Shown one piece after another: positions 46,635-55,973 of a stretch of 64,000 nt of DNA. A program made the translations under genes and the position numbers. The notes below the pieces were generated by a model. That model did not search any database, was not told where the DNA came from, and saw only the letters and a list, made by a program, of their open reading frames with translations. Source of the DNA: JAAXGI01 sp965206975. Its GTDB lineage: Bacteria > Gemmatimonadota > Gemmatimonadetes > Longimicrobiales > Gaopeijiaceae. Within the stretch, counting starts at the first letter, position 1. Each line of letters starts with the position of its first letter. The stretch is taken from positions 868,001 through 932,000 of the forward strand of contig OZ242253.1 in NCBI GenBank assembly GCA_965206975.1. The letters run 5' to 3'.

Positions 46635-47420
46635 CTAACCGCTACCTGACAGCCTGCGGGCCAGCGGCCGGGTCCAGACCGACTGCAGGATCGGATCGAC
46701 CCATCGGTAGAGGCGCCCTGAGACGTAGACGCACCTGCCTTTCTCGATGGCGGCAAGGGCCTCGCGGACCACGACCTCAGCATCGTACCAGACGAAGTCC
46801 GGCAGCGCGGCCTTTCTCTCGAGCATGTCCGCCACGGCATGGAAGTCGGTATGGGTGAAGCCCGGGCAGAGCGCGCAGGCACGCACGCCGTGGGCCTTGA
46901 GGGTCAGATCCAGCGCCTCCGACAGCGCGACCACGTAAGCCTTGCTCGGCCCGTAGTTCAGGTCATGGGCACGGGCGATCCGCCCGGCCACGGATGCGAC
47001 GTTGAGGATGCGGCCGAAGCCGCGTTCGCGCATGCCCGGGACGAACAAATGGCACAGATGGGCCATCGAGGCCATCATGAGCTGGAGGAAGGCCGCCTGT
47101 TGGGGCCAGTCGCGGTTCTCGAGGAGATCCGGTCCGGCAGAGCCAGCGTTGTTGACCAGGTAGTCGACCCTCATGTCGAGTGCCGACACACGGTCGGCGA
47201 TCGACGGCGGCGCCTTCGGCTCCGCCAAGTTGGCGGCGATCGCATCGACGCGGACGCCGTGCCGGTCGCGCAATCTGGCCGCCAGTCGCTCGAGCCGGTC
47301 GAGGCGGCGGGCAACCAGCACGAGGCCGTAGCCGCGCGCCGCGAGCTGGCGCGCGAACTCGGCACCGAGGCCGGCGGATGCCCCGGTGATGAGCGCTGTC
47401 CTACCTTTGGAATCATTCAT
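46635..47420 (-). CDS. short-chain dehydrogenase/reductase
   Basis: A classical SDR oxidoreductase (261 residues). It has the nucleotide-binding motif TGASAGLG (12-19), NNAG (90-93), catalytic S143 (NVASVAG) and the YxxxK pair Y156 and K160 (NYGPSK). The substrate loop begins CPGFTHTDFH. The enzyme is cytosolic, with a likely NADP preference given the ARRLDR after strand 2. The ATG sits inside a 14-base tandem duplication, which places a copy of the start 14 bases upstream and out of frame. No clear ribosome site is seen. Single gene; the substrate is unknown. Confidence 0.92.
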   Translation of the reverse strand: MNDSKGRTALITGASAGLGAEFARQLAARGYGLVLVARRLDRLERLAARLRDRHGVRVDAIAANLAEPKAPPSIADRVSALDMRVDYLVNNAGSAGPDLLENRDWPQQAAFLQLMMASMAHLCHLFVPGMRERGFGRILNVASVAGRIARAHDLNYGPSKAYVVALSEALDLTLKAHGVRACALCPGFTHTDFHAVADMLERKAALPDFVWYDAEVVVREALAAIEKGRCVYVSGRLYRWVDPILQSVWTRPLARRLSGSG

Positions 47421-47435
47421 GTGGAATCATTCATG
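47409..47435. repeat. 14-base tandem duplication across the SDR start codon
   Basis: The 13-mer GGAATCATTCATG occurs at 47409-47421 and again at 47423-47435 (period 14). Read on the minus strand it duplicates ATGAATGATTCC, creating a five-codon upstream frame whose TGA overlaps the real ATG as ATGA. Confidence 0.85.
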
Positions 47436-47869
47436 GTTTGCGTGGACCTCGTCAGTTGGTTTGAGGGCGGCCCCACCCGACCGCCAATCCGGCGGCAAGG
47501 CCAACGTCGAGGGTAACGCCCTAGGGCACGGCTCCTGTGATGCTGGGGACTGCAATGACCGGGTGGACATTGGGGTCAGTGGCGAGGCAGAAGTGGTCGG
47601 CAGCGGAGGAAGCATACCCCGGGGGCATGGCCGAATGCGGCGGCCGAGAGCGACGACCAACTGGAGGGCGCGAGGAGACCTACGGTCTGGTGGTCACGGC
47701 TGCTCCCCGTCGTAATCGCGGCCCCCGGTCTCCGTGACTTTCTGCTGCCGCGCCAAGCCGACCTTGCAACCCCTGTTCCATATCGTCTTGCCGAGGGTCC
47801 AAATGTACTTGCCGCGCCGGGTGAACGCTCCAAGCCTCGGAACTGAACCGCCCCGGGGTTTTGCCGGAG
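47436..47869. other. intergenic, nothing recognised
   Basis: No supported gene. A short minus-strand frame near 47700-47815 ends with protein-like text (KYIWTLGKTIWNRGCKVGL), but I cannot assign it. It may belong to the decayed region around the integrase remnant. Confidence 0.35.
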
Positions 47870-48330
47870 TCTGCATGACGCAGTCTTGTCGGCCTCGGGC
47901 TTCTCACCGGCCCAGCATCGGTCCGGGTAGTCTTTCCCGCATCATCGCTCCGCGTTCGGGTAACAACGCCGGCCGGTTGCACGCCCGACCGCTGGGAGGC
48001 CTGACTACGCCACCCAGCTGGGTGACTTCGGCGACGGGCCGCTCTTGGCTCGGACAGCGATGGCGTGGGGGGCCCCGCTTTCGACCGCGTCAGAATACCT
48101 GGACTGAGAAGAACGCGCGTGGGCATTAGAGAAGGCATGCCGGCCGTGCCCAGTCACTGGGTAAAGCTCGCGATGGATCTCGACCGACTGACGCGCTAGG
48201 GGCATGACGCAACGTGCGTCGGTGACTCTGTAGCACAACGCCGCCACTTCCACGTCCAGGTCCAAGTCGGCCCATTCGGCCTTGCACGAGCCTCCGAGCC
48301 GCATTCGCCGCGGCGCTCCTCCCCGGGAGG
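47870..48330 (-). pseudogene. decayed P4-type tyrosine integrase
   Basis: The minus strand reads KAEWADLDLDVEVAALC, VMPLARQSVEIHRELYPVTG and HGRHAFSNAHARSS, then after a shortened stretch NRPALLPERGAMM. These match, in order, the C-terminal half of P4-like phage/island integrases (GELRxAEWxEIDLD, VPLSRQAVEILRELxPLTG HGRYVFP, YNRxxxLPERRxMM). The first catalytic Arg position (GELR) is Cys here, the HxxR region seems deleted, and the Tyr position (YNR) is Cys. It is therefore dead. Its position between the accessory region and the conserved block suggests an old island edge. Confidence 0.7.
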
Positions 48331-48639
48331 CGCGAACCGATTGTCAGAGAGCCCCTCCGCTCGGAGGCAGCTCATGGGTCCGTTCCCGTCGGCGACCACC
48401 AGCGCAGGCCGGCCGGCGGCTCACGAACTCCGGCGCGTCGGCGCGAGCTTGACGCTGAGCCGGCGACCGGAGGTCGAGTCGGGGGACCGGTGCTGGTGGC
48501 ACGCCGCGGCTGAGCGCGGGACCTTCCGGATCGCCCGCTGGCAGTACATTTCGAGCGACCTAGACCACCCGGCGGTTCGGAACGCCGGGCGGGCCGGAGA
48601 GGTACTCACGAGGACGAGCGGTCGACTGACAGGGGGATC
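48331..48639. other. intergenic upstream of the DUF4837 gene
   Basis: No supported gene; it is presumed to hold the promoter of the downstream lipoprotein. A plus-strand frame with some protein-like text (FRIARWQYISSDLDHP) is not attributable. Confidence 0.35.
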
Positions 48640-49644
48640 ATGAGACGCATTCGGGGATTCGTACTACTTCTCGGTCTGTTCGCTTCCGCCTCGGGGTGCG
48701 AGCTCCCGCCCGCGCACGGAGACGCGAACGCCTTCATCGTCGGCGCTACACCTGCGCTGTGGGCCGAGGTCGAGGACGTCTTCCTCCAGGCGATGGAGCC
48801 CACGATCCAGACGGTTCGCGACGAGCGCCCATTCCGGATCACGTATCAGGACCCCGAGGAGCTCGCGGCGTGGGGTCTCCTGAGCCGGTTTCGCCAGGTC
48901 CTCGTCCTCGGCGTCGAGGGCGACCCGTGGATTGACGAGGCGATCGAGGAGCTTGAGGAGCCGCCCCCACCCGCCCCCGCGATCGTCCAGGTACTGAACG
49001 TCTGGGCGCGAGGACAGCAGGTCTCGATCCTCCTCCTCCCCGAGACCGGCCAGGTTGCAGCGGTCCGGGCACTCGCCCAAGAACTCCACGATACCCTGGA
49101 CGAGCAGTTCCGCGCGTACGCGAAGACTCGAATGTTCATCTCCGGAGAGGACGTGATGCTCGAGGACTCGCTGGCCCAGAACACCGGGTTTTCACTCCTC
49201 ATCCCCACGGTCTACCAGTACTCCACTCGCGACTCCATTTTCCGCTTCCGGAATGACAATCCGAGCCCGGCAGAGCTGATTCGGGAGGTCTCGGTGAGCT
49301 GGCAATCCCCGGGCCCGGAGGAGGATCCGACCGGCGAGGAGCTCCGGAGCTGGCGAGATGCCTTCTCGACGGAGTACTACAACGACCCGCAGGTCGTGGA
49401 CACGCTGCTCACTTCGTACCGGCCCGTCGAGGCGAACGGGCTCGCGGGCGTCGAGTACCAGGCGGCGTGGGTGAGCCCGCCGGACGCGTGGCCCGCCGGC
49501 GGACCCTTCATCACCCGCGCGCTCCGCTGCCCCTCCCAGGGCCGGGTGTACTTCCTCGATGCGTGGCTGTACGCTCCAGGGCGGGGCAAGTACGAGTACA
49601 TGATCCAGCTCCAGACGATCCTCGACTCCTTCCGCTGCCGCTGA
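48640..49644 (+). CDS. DUF4837-family lipoprotein
   Basis: A lipoprotein of 334 residues. The signal peptide ends in the lipobox ASASGC (Cys20). The body fits DUF4837: an N-terminal half with IVGATPALWAEVED, MEPTIQTVRDERPFRITYQD and FRQVLVLGV, and a second half with NTGFSLLIPTVYQYS, FRFRNDNPSPAELIREVSVSW and a closing YEYMIQLQTILDSFR. The family is known mainly from Bacteroidota and Gemmatimonadota and has no assigned function. The ATG follows AGGGGGATC. It is the first gene of the conserved block and 140 bases upstream of dnaE on the same strand. Confidence 0.75.
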   Translation: MRRIRGFVLLLGLFASASGCELPPAHGDANAFIVGATPALWAEVEDVFLQAMEPTIQTVRDERPFRITYQDPEELAAWGLLSRFRQVLVLGVEGDPWIDEAIEELEEPPPPAPAIVQVLNVWARGQQVSILLLPETGQVAAVRALAQELHDTLDEQFRAYAKTRMFISGEDVMLEDSLAQNTGFSLLIPTVYQYSTRDSIFRFRNDNPSPAELIREVSVSWQSPGPEEDPTGEELRSWRDAFSTEYYNDPQVVDTLLTSYRPVEANGLAGVEYQAAWVSPPDAWPAGGPFITRALRCPSQGRVYFLDAWLYAPGRGKYEYMIQLQTILDSFRCR

Positions 49645-49732
49645 CCTCGGGAGGACCGCCCCCGCACTCCCCACCGCCCCTCCCCCCAGAGGGCACACGG
49701 GCCGCCGCCCTCGCCCACGGCGCGCAGATGTG

Positions 49733-49738
49733 TAGAAT
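49733..49738 (+). promoter_or_regulatory. candidate -10 element upstream of dnaE
   Basis: TAGAAT matches the -10 consensus at five of six positions and lies about 46 bases before the dnaE ATG in otherwise GC-rich DNA. No good -35 was seen at 16-18 bases upstream. Confidence 0.3.
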
Positions 49739-49783
49739 AGATCTTCGCCCACCTTCCCGAGGAGAGCACCCAGCGTCCGGCCC

Positions 49784-52700
49784 ATGTCCTTCGTTCACCT
49801 CCACACCCACTCGGAGTACTCGCTTCTCGACGGAGCCAACCGGATCCGGGGCCTCGTGGACCGGGCCCTTGAGTTCGAGATGCCGGCGCTCGCGCTCACC
49901 GACCACGGGTGCCTCTACGGGGCGTGGGAGTTCCAGAGGGAGGCCCGAAGGAGCGGTCTGAAACCCATCATCGGGATGGAAGCCTACGTGGCGGCTGGGG
50001 ACCGACGGGAGCGGAGCCGAGGGCAACGGAGTCCGGGCGGGACGGGGCGCCGCCCCTACTACCACCTCGTGCTCCTAGCCCGGGACCGGGAAGGGTACCG
50101 GAACCTCGTCAAGCTCTCCTCGCTCGCCTACACCGAGGGCTTCTACAGCCGACCCCGCGTGGACCGGGAGCTCCTCGCGCGCTACGCGGACGGACTCATC
50201 GTCTCCTCCGCATGCCTCGCTGGCGAGGTGGCCCGCCGCCTCATGGAGGGGGAGGGGGAGGCGGCCCGGGAGGCGGCGGCCTGGTACGCCGAGACCTTTT
50301 CCGGACGCTACTTCCTCGAGGTCCAGGCGCACGGGTCGGAGGGCCAGAGCGAGCTGAACGGGAAAGTCTTCGAGCTCGCCGACGAACTCGGGCTCCCCGT
50401 CCTCGCCACGAACGACGCACACTTCCTCGAGGCAAGCGACCACGAGGCGCACGACACGCTCCTTTGCATCGGGCTTCGGAAGGACAAGTCGGACCCGGAC
50501 CGGATGCGCTACGACGGCGGGCTCTACTTCAAGTCCCCGGAAGAGATGAGGGCCGCCTTCCCCGGGCGTCCGGAGGTGATCGAGAACACGCTTCGCGTCG
50601 CCGACGAGGTGGATCTCACCTTCGAGAAGTCGTACCACGTCCCCGCCTTCCCCCTCCCGGAGGGCCACACGGACGAGGACGAGCTCCTCGTCCACGTCGC
50701 GACGGCGGGAGCGAGGGAGCGCTACGGGGATCCGCTCCCAGGGGAGGTGAAGGAGCGTCTCGACTACGAGCTGGGAGTGATCCTCGAGACGGGGTACGCC
50801 GGATACTTCCTCATCACCTGGGACTTCATCCGGTGGGCGGTGGAGAACGGGATCCCGGTCGGCCCGGGGAGGGGTTCGGCTGCGGGATCGCTCGTCAGCT
50901 ACGCGCTCGGGATCACGAAGCTCGACCCGCTCCGCTTCGAGCTCATCTTCGAGCGGTTCCTGAATCCGGAGCGCGTGTCGATGCCCGACATCGACATCGA
51001 CTTCTGCTACGAGAACCGGGGACGGGTGATCGACTACGTCCGCCAGAAGTACGGGCACGAGGCCGTCGGCCAGATCATCACGTTCGGCACGATGAAGTCG
51101 AGGGCGGTGATCCGGGACGTCGGGAGAGTGCTCGGCTTCGCGCCCGCGGAGACGGACCGGATCGCAAAGCTGATTCCGAACCAGCCCGGCCAGAGCTTCA
51201 CGGTGAAGGAAGCGCTCGAGAAGCTCCCCGAGGTACGGAAGCTCTACGGGGAGGACGAGCGGCACCGGCGGCTCTTCGATTACTCGAAGACGCTCGAGGG
51301 GCTCTCGCGCCACGCCTCCGTCCACGCGGCAGGCGTCGTGATCGCCCCGGGGCCGCTCGACGACTACGTCCCGCTCTGCGTCCTGAAGACGAGCGGGGGG
51401 GCCGCCTCGGCGAGCGTGATTGTCACGCAGTACGACATGAGCTGCCTCGAGGACGCGGGGATGCTCAAGATGGATTTCCTCGGGCTGAGGACGCTGACGG
51501 TAATCGAGGACGCGGCGGACCTCGTGAGGCAGAGGACAGGCGCGCTCAGGCACCCGACCTCGGGCGCCGTCTATCCGAACATGGACTCCGTCCCGCTCGA
51601 CGACCCCGAGGTCTACCGGATGCTCTCGCGGGGGGCCACGTCGGGCGTTTTCCAGTTCGAGTCCCGGCTCGCGGCAGAGAAGCTGAGGGCGATGTCCTGC
51701 GATCGCTTCGAGGACCTCGTGGCCACGAACGCCCTCATCCGCCCCGGTCCCCTCGACTCCGGGATGGCGGACGTCTACATCCGGAGGAAGCTCGGGGAGG
51801 AGACGGTCGAGTACCTGCACCCGGAGCTTGAGAAGACGCTCTCGCCGACGTACGGCGTGATCGTCTACCAAGAGCAGGTCATGCGGATCGCGCACATCCT
51901 CGCCGGCTTCTCCCTTGCCGAGGCCGACGTGCTGAGGAAGGCGGTGGGAAAGAAGGACGCGGCGCTCATCCGGGACGAACTCGGGCGGTTCGTCGACCGC
52001 GCCGTCGAACGGGGCGTGGAGGGCGCGGTGGCGAGGGAGCTCGCCGACCAGATCGAGACCTTCGGCAGGTACGGATTCAACCGGAGCCACAGCGTCGCCT
52101 ACTCCCTCCTCTCCTATCAGACGGCGTGGCTCAAGGTCCACTGTCCGGCCGAATTCATGGCGGCGCTCCTCTCCTCCGTCCTCGACCGGACGGACGATGT
52201 CGTCAAATACATCGCCGAGTGCCGGGAGCTCCACCGCTACCTCCCGGGGATGGAGGGCAAGCTCGAGGTGCTCCCCCCCGACGTGACCGAGTCGGCGTGG
52301 AAGTTCACCGTGGCCGGGACGGGAAGCGTCCGCTTCGGGCTCGGCGCCGTGCGGGGCGTCGGCGCGGGCGCGGTCAACTCGATCCTCCACGCGCGGGAGG
52401 GCGAGGGGGCATTTACGAGCCTCTTCAACTTCCTATCACAGATCGACCTGCGTGCGCTGAACCGGCGCGCGTGCGAGGCGCTGATCGCCGCCGGGGCACT
52501 CGACTCCTTCGGTCACCGCGCGCAGCTCCTCGATGGGCTCGGGACCGCGTACGCCGAAGTGCAGGCCCGCGAGCAGGAGAGCGCGAGCGGCCAAGGCTCG
52601 CTCTTCGAGGTGGAGGGGACGGGGGAGAGGGAGGACGAGCCGCCCCTCCCGGAGGTAGCCCGCTGGAGCGAGGGCGAGCGGCTCAAGCGCGAGAAGGAGG

Positions 52701-53323
52701 CGGTCGGCTTCTTCATCTCGGGCCACCCACTCGACCGGTACCGGGATCTCACCGGGATCTTCGGCCCCGCCCACACCGGGAATCTCGCCGAGTTCGCCGG
52801 GCGGAGCGTCGAGATTCCCTGCGTCGTCACCGGCGTCACCCCCCAGATCTCCAGGAAAGACAGCTCCGAGTGGGGCCGGATCGCGATCGAGGACTTCAAC
52901 GGGACGGCCACGGTGCTCGCCTTCGGGGAGGCCTGGAAACGCGCGAAGGGCGTCCTCGAACAGGACGCCGCGGTCCTCCTCAGGGGGAGCGTCTCGGACC
53001 GGGAGCGGGACGAGGAGGATCCCCCGGTCTTCCTCGATGACGCGGAGGCGCTCCGGAAGGTGGGAGAGAGCGGGCGCGTGGCGGTCGTGATCGAGCTCCC
53101 GGCCGGGGAGAGTCCCCCCGCCGAGGCACTCGCCCAGGCCCGGGAGCTCTTCGCCTCGCACCCGGGCGACTCCCCCGTCGAGGTGCACCTCGCTAACGGC
53201 ACCGATTCCCCGCCACGCCTCCGCTCGAGGAGTTTCCGGGTGCGGGCGGACGCCGCCGCGCTCGCCGGGCTCCGAAAGATCTTCGGAGAGCCCCAGGTCC
53301 GGCTCGTGAAGGCGGGCACGTGA
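49784..53323 (+). CDS. dnaE: DNA polymerase III alpha subunit
   Basis: The replicative polymerase catalytic subunit (1179 residues, normal for DnaE). Domains in order: PHP (HLHTHSEYSLLDG, LTDHGCLYG, IIGMEAYV) to about residue 280; palm with GRGSAAGSLVSYALGIT and the catalytic D402 and D404 (MPDIDIDF) plus D564 (LKMDFLGL); thumb and fingers; helix-hairpin-helix (about 850-900); an OB fold (about 985-1070, VEIPCVVTGVTPQISRKDS) and a C-terminal tail. The PHP metal ligands look intact. The start at MSFVHLHTHS is fixed by the family. It overlaps msrA by GTGA. Confidence 0.98.
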   Translation: MSFVHLHTHSEYSLLDGANRIRGLVDRALEFEMPALALTDHGCLYGAWEFQREARRSGLKPIIGMEAYVAAGDRRERSRGQRSPGGTGRRPYYHLVLLARDREGYRNLVKLSSLAYTEGFYSRPRVDRELLARYADGLIVSSACLAGEVARRLMEGEGEAAREAAAWYAETFSGRYFLEVQAHGSEGQSELNGKVFELADELGLPVLATNDAHFLEASDHEAHDTLLCIGLRKDKSDPDRMRYDGGLYFKSPEEMRAAFPGRPEVIENTLRVADEVDLTFEKSYHVPAFPLPEGHTDEDELLVHVATAGARERYGDPLPGEVKERLDYELGVILETGYAGYFLITWDFIRWAVENGIPVGPGRGSAAGSLVSYALGITKLDPLRFELIFERFLNPERVSMPDIDIDFCYENRGRVIDYVRQKYGHEAVGQIITFGTMKSRAVIRDVGRVLGFAPAETDRIAKLIPNQPGQSFTVKEALEKLPEVRKLYGEDERHRRLFDYSKTLEGLSRHASVHAAGVVIAPGPLDDYVPLCVLKTSGGAASASVIVTQYDMSCLEDAGMLKMDFLGLRTLTVIEDAADLVRQRTGALRHPTSGAVYPNMDSVPLDDPEVYRMLSRGATSGVFQFESRLAAEKLRAMSCDRFEDLVATNALIRPGPLDSGMADVYIRRKLGEETVEYLHPELEKTLSPTYGVIVYQEQVMRIAHILAGFSLAEADVLRKAVGKKDAALIRDELGRFVDRAVERGVEGAVARELADQIETFGRYGFNRSHSVAYSLLSYQTAWLKVHCPAEFMAALLSSVLDRTDDVVKYIAECRELHRYLPGMEGKLEVLPPDVTESAWKFTVAGTGSVRFGLGAVRGVGAGAVNSILHAREGEGAFTSLFNFLSQIDLRALNRRACEALIAAGALDSFGHRAQLLDGLGTAYAEVQAREQESASGQGSLFEVEGTGEREDEPPLPEVARWSEGERLKREKEAVGFFISGHPLDRYRDLTGIFGPAHTGNLAEFAGRSVEIPCVVTGVTPQISRKDSSEWGRIAIEDFNGTATVLAFGEAWKRAKGVLEQDAAVLLRGSVSDRERDEEDPPVFLDDAEALRKVGESGRVAVVIELPAGESPPAEALAQARELFASHPGDSPVEVHLANGTDSPPRLRSRSFRVRADAAALAGLRKIFGEPQVRLVKAGT

Positions 53324-53871
53324 AGGATCTTCGGGAGGGCGAGGTCGCCGTCCTCGGAGGCGGGTGCTTCTGGTGCCTCGAGGCCGTCTACAAGGAATTC
53401 GGGGGAGTCACGGAGGTCGTTTCGGGCTACGCGGGGGGCACGCACCCGAAGCCGACCTACCGGCTCGTCTGCCGGGGAGGGACGGGACACGCGGAGGTCG
53501 TCCGGATCACCTTCGACCCGGCGCTCGTCTCCTACCAGACGCTCCTCGGCGTCTTCTTCACGATCCACGATCCCACGACGAAGGACCGCCAGGGCGCGGA
53601 CGTGGGACCGCAGTACCGCTCGATCATCCTCTACGCGGATGAGGCACAGCACCGGGTCGCCGGGGAGGCAATCCGCGAGGTCGAGGCGGAGGGGCTCTAC
53701 TCGAAGCCGGTCGTGACGGAGCTAAGGCCCCTCGGTGCGTTCCACCCGGCCGAATCGGAACACGACGACTACTTCCGGAGGAACCCGGGGCAGCCGTACT
53801 GCCAGGTCGTCATCGCGCCCAAGCTCCGAAAGGCGAGGGAGCGCTTCTTGAGCCATTACCCGGAGCGGTGA
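53320..53871 (+). CDS. msrA: peptide-methionine (S)-S-oxide reductase
   Basis: MsrA (183 residues), which repairs oxidised methionine in proteins using thioredoxin. The active site GGGCFWCLEAVY gives the catalytic Cys16; SGYAGG, GHAEVVRITFDP and FFTIHDPTTKDRQGADVGPQ are family motifs, and a late Cys in GQPYCQVV can resolve the disulphide. There is no signal peptide, so it is cytosolic. The start is the GTG at 53320, overlapping the dnaE stop as GTGA, so translation is coupled to the polymerase gene. The next gene starts 13 bases later. Confidence 0.97.
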   Translation: MKDLREGEVAVLGGGCFWCLEAVYKEFGGVTEVVSGYAGGTHPKPTYRLVCRGGTGHAEVVRITFDPALVSYQTLLGVFFTIHDPTTKDRQGADVGPQYRSIILYADEAQHRVAGEAIREVEAEGLYSKPVVTELRPLGAFHPAESEHDDYFRRNPGQPYCQVVIAPKLRKARERFLSHYPER

Positions 53872-53883
53872 GCGGAGGGAGCC

Positions 53884-55902
53884 GTGCACGAGAATCCGCT
53901 ACTTGAGGAGAGCTTCCCGGTCCCCTTCCACCGGATCCGGGACGAGCACGTGGTACCCGCGATCCGGCGGGCGATCGAGGAGGCGAAGGAAGGGGTGGAG
54001 GCGCTCGCTGCCGATCGGGAGCCGCCGAGCTGGAAAAATGTGCTTGAACCCCTTGATGAACTCATGGAGCGGGTGGGCCGGGTCGCGACACCGGTCCAGC
54101 ACCTCCTCAGCGTCCGCGAGACGCCCGAGCTGAGAGAGGTGTGGGCGGTGGTCCTCCCGGAGCTCACACGCTTCTGGTCCTGGCTCCACCTGCACGAAGG
54201 GCTCTTCGGCCGCCTCCGGGCGCTCGAATCGCGGGCCGAGGATCTCAACCTCGATCCCCTTCGGGCCCGCCACCTCGTGCGGACGATGCGCGACTTCCGG
54301 CGCGCGGGCGCGGAGCTCCCGCCCCCGGAGCGCGAGCGGCTCGAGGCCATCCAGGTCGAGCTCGCCGGTCTCGGCCAATCCTTCTCGGAGAACATCCTCG
54401 ACGCTACAGCCCGCTACAACCGGCGGATCACGGACCCCGGGAGGCTGAGCGGGATCCCCGAGGACGCCCTCGAGCGCTTTCGGAAGAAGGTGGAGGCGGA
54501 GGGGAGGGAGGGGTGGGTCCTCACCCTCGACGAGCCCTCGTACCTCGCCGTCATGCAGTACGCCGAGGACCCGGAGCTCCGCCGGGAACTCCACCGCGCC
54601 TACCAGGCGAGGGGGAGGGAGGCGCCGACGGACAACCGGCCCCTCATCCCCCGGATCCTCGAGCTCCGCCGGGAGATGGCGGAGCTCCTCGGGTATCCCG
54701 ACTTCCCGGACTACCGCCTCGAGGAGCAGATGGCGGGAAGCGGGGCGCGGGCCCGCGCATTCGTCGAGGAGCTGGCACAGCGCACGCGGCCCTTCTGGGA
54801 GCGGGACGTGAGGGCGCTCCAGGCATACGGGGAGGAGCTCGGCATCCGTACCCTCGAGCCGTGGGACATCCCCTTCCTCATCGAGCGGATGCGAAGGGAA
54901 GAGCTCGAGGTGGACCAGGAAGAGGTGAGGGAGTACTTCCCCCTCGACCGGGTCATCGGCGGCCTCTTCCGGATCACTGAGCGCCTATTCGGCCTTCGAG
55001 TCAACGAGACCCCGATCGAGGAGGTTTGGCACCCGGACGTCCGCTACTACGAGCTCTGGGACGAGTCGGGAACACGCCTCGGCGGCTTCTATGCCGACCT
55101 CTTCCCTCGGCCCGAGAAGCGCCAAGGCGCGTGGATGAATGACCTCGTCTACGGGGGCCCCAGGGCGGACGGCGCCTTCTCGCCCCACCTGGGACTCATC
55201 TCGGCAAACTTCCCGCCTCCCGGGACCGAACGGCCCGCGCTCCTCACGCACCGGGACGTGGAGACGCTCCTCCACGAGTTCGGGCACCTCCTCCACCACA
55301 TGACCTCCCGCATCCCGATCCCGCGGCGGGGGGGGGTGAGCGTGGCGTGGGACTGGGTCGAGCTCCCCTCGCAGCTCCTCCAGAACTGGGCGTGGGAGGA
55401 GGAGCCCCTAGAGCTCCTCTCGGGCCACTGGGAGACAGGAGAGAGCCTCCCGGGAGAGATCCTCGCGCGACTCCTCCGAAGTCGGCGCTTCATGGGCGGG
55501 TGGCGGCAGATGCGGCAGCTCTCCTTCGGCACCCTCGACCTCGCACTCCACACCGAGTACGAGACGGCGCGCGACGGGGACGCCATCGAGTGGGTCTCCG
55601 CCCTGATGGAGTCCTTCGCCCCGAGCCGGAATCTCGCGGAGGCCCACCCCCTCCCCTCCTTCCTTCACCTCTTCTCCGGTGGGTATGCCGCCTCCTACTA
55701 CTCGTACCTCTGGTCGGAGGTGCTCGGGGCGGACATCTTCACGCGCTTCGTTGGGGCAGGGCTCTTTAACGGGGAGATGGGGCGGCGCTACCTCGAGACG
55801 ATCCTCGCCACGGGCGACAGCGAGGACCCGGAGATCCTCTTTCGCACCTTCATGGGGCGGGAACCGGATCCCGAGGCGCTCATCGCGAGGAATCTCGGGT
55901 AA
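53884..55902 (+). CDS. prlC: M3-family oligopeptidase (PrlC/OpdA-like)
   Basis: A zinc metallopeptidase of family M3 (672 residues) that cleaves short cytosolic peptides, including cleaved signal peptides. The zinc site is H464-E465-x-x-H468 (LLHEFGHLLHH) with E493 (DWVELPSQ) as third ligand. Upstream YYELWDESGTRLGGFYADLF and MNDLVYGG are characteristic of oligopeptidase A. The start is the GTG at 53884, with GAGGGAGCC directly upstream. No signal peptide. It follows msrA by 12 bases and its TAA overlaps the upstream part of the M14 frame. The oligopeptidase A assignment is confident. Confidence 0.95.
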   Translation: MHENPLLEESFPVPFHRIRDEHVVPAIRRAIEEAKEGVEALAADREPPSWKNVLEPLDELMERVGRVATPVQHLLSVRETPELREVWAVVLPELTRFWSWLHLHEGLFGRLRALESRAEDLNLDPLRARHLVRTMRDFRRAGAELPPPERERLEAIQVELAGLGQSFSENILDATARYNRRITDPGRLSGIPEDALERFRKKVEAEGREGWVLTLDEPSYLAVMQYAEDPELRRELHRAYQARGREAPTDNRPLIPRILELRREMAELLGYPDFPDYRLEEQMAGSGARARAFVEELAQRTRPFWERDVRALQAYGEELGIRTLEPWDIPFLIERMRREELEVDQEEVREYFPLDRVIGGLFRITERLFGLRVNETPIEEVWHPDVRYYELWDESGTRLGGFYADLFPRPEKRQGAWMNDLVYGGPRADGAFSPHLGLISANFPPPGTERPALLTHRDVETLLHEFGHLLHHMTSRIPIPRRGGVSVAWDWVELPSQLLQNWAWEEEPLELLSGHWETGESLPGEILARLLRSRRFMGGWRQMRQLSFGTLDLALHTEYETARDGDAIEWVSALMESFAPSRNLAEAHPLPSFLHLFSGGYAASYYSYLWSEVLGADIFTRFVGAGLFNGEMGRRYLETILATGDSEDPEILFRTFMGREPDPEALIARNLG

Positions 55903-55973
55903 TGGGCCCGCGCCGACGCCCCATCCCTCGACTTCGCCTGCTTCTGAAAATCCGTCCACCAAGGGGGAACCCC

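Noticed and set aside
50075..52390. Very long minus-strand open frame inside dnaE
   Set aside because: It is an antisense shadow of a conserved gene in high-GC DNA, with no ribosome site and Arg/Glu/Val-biased composition.
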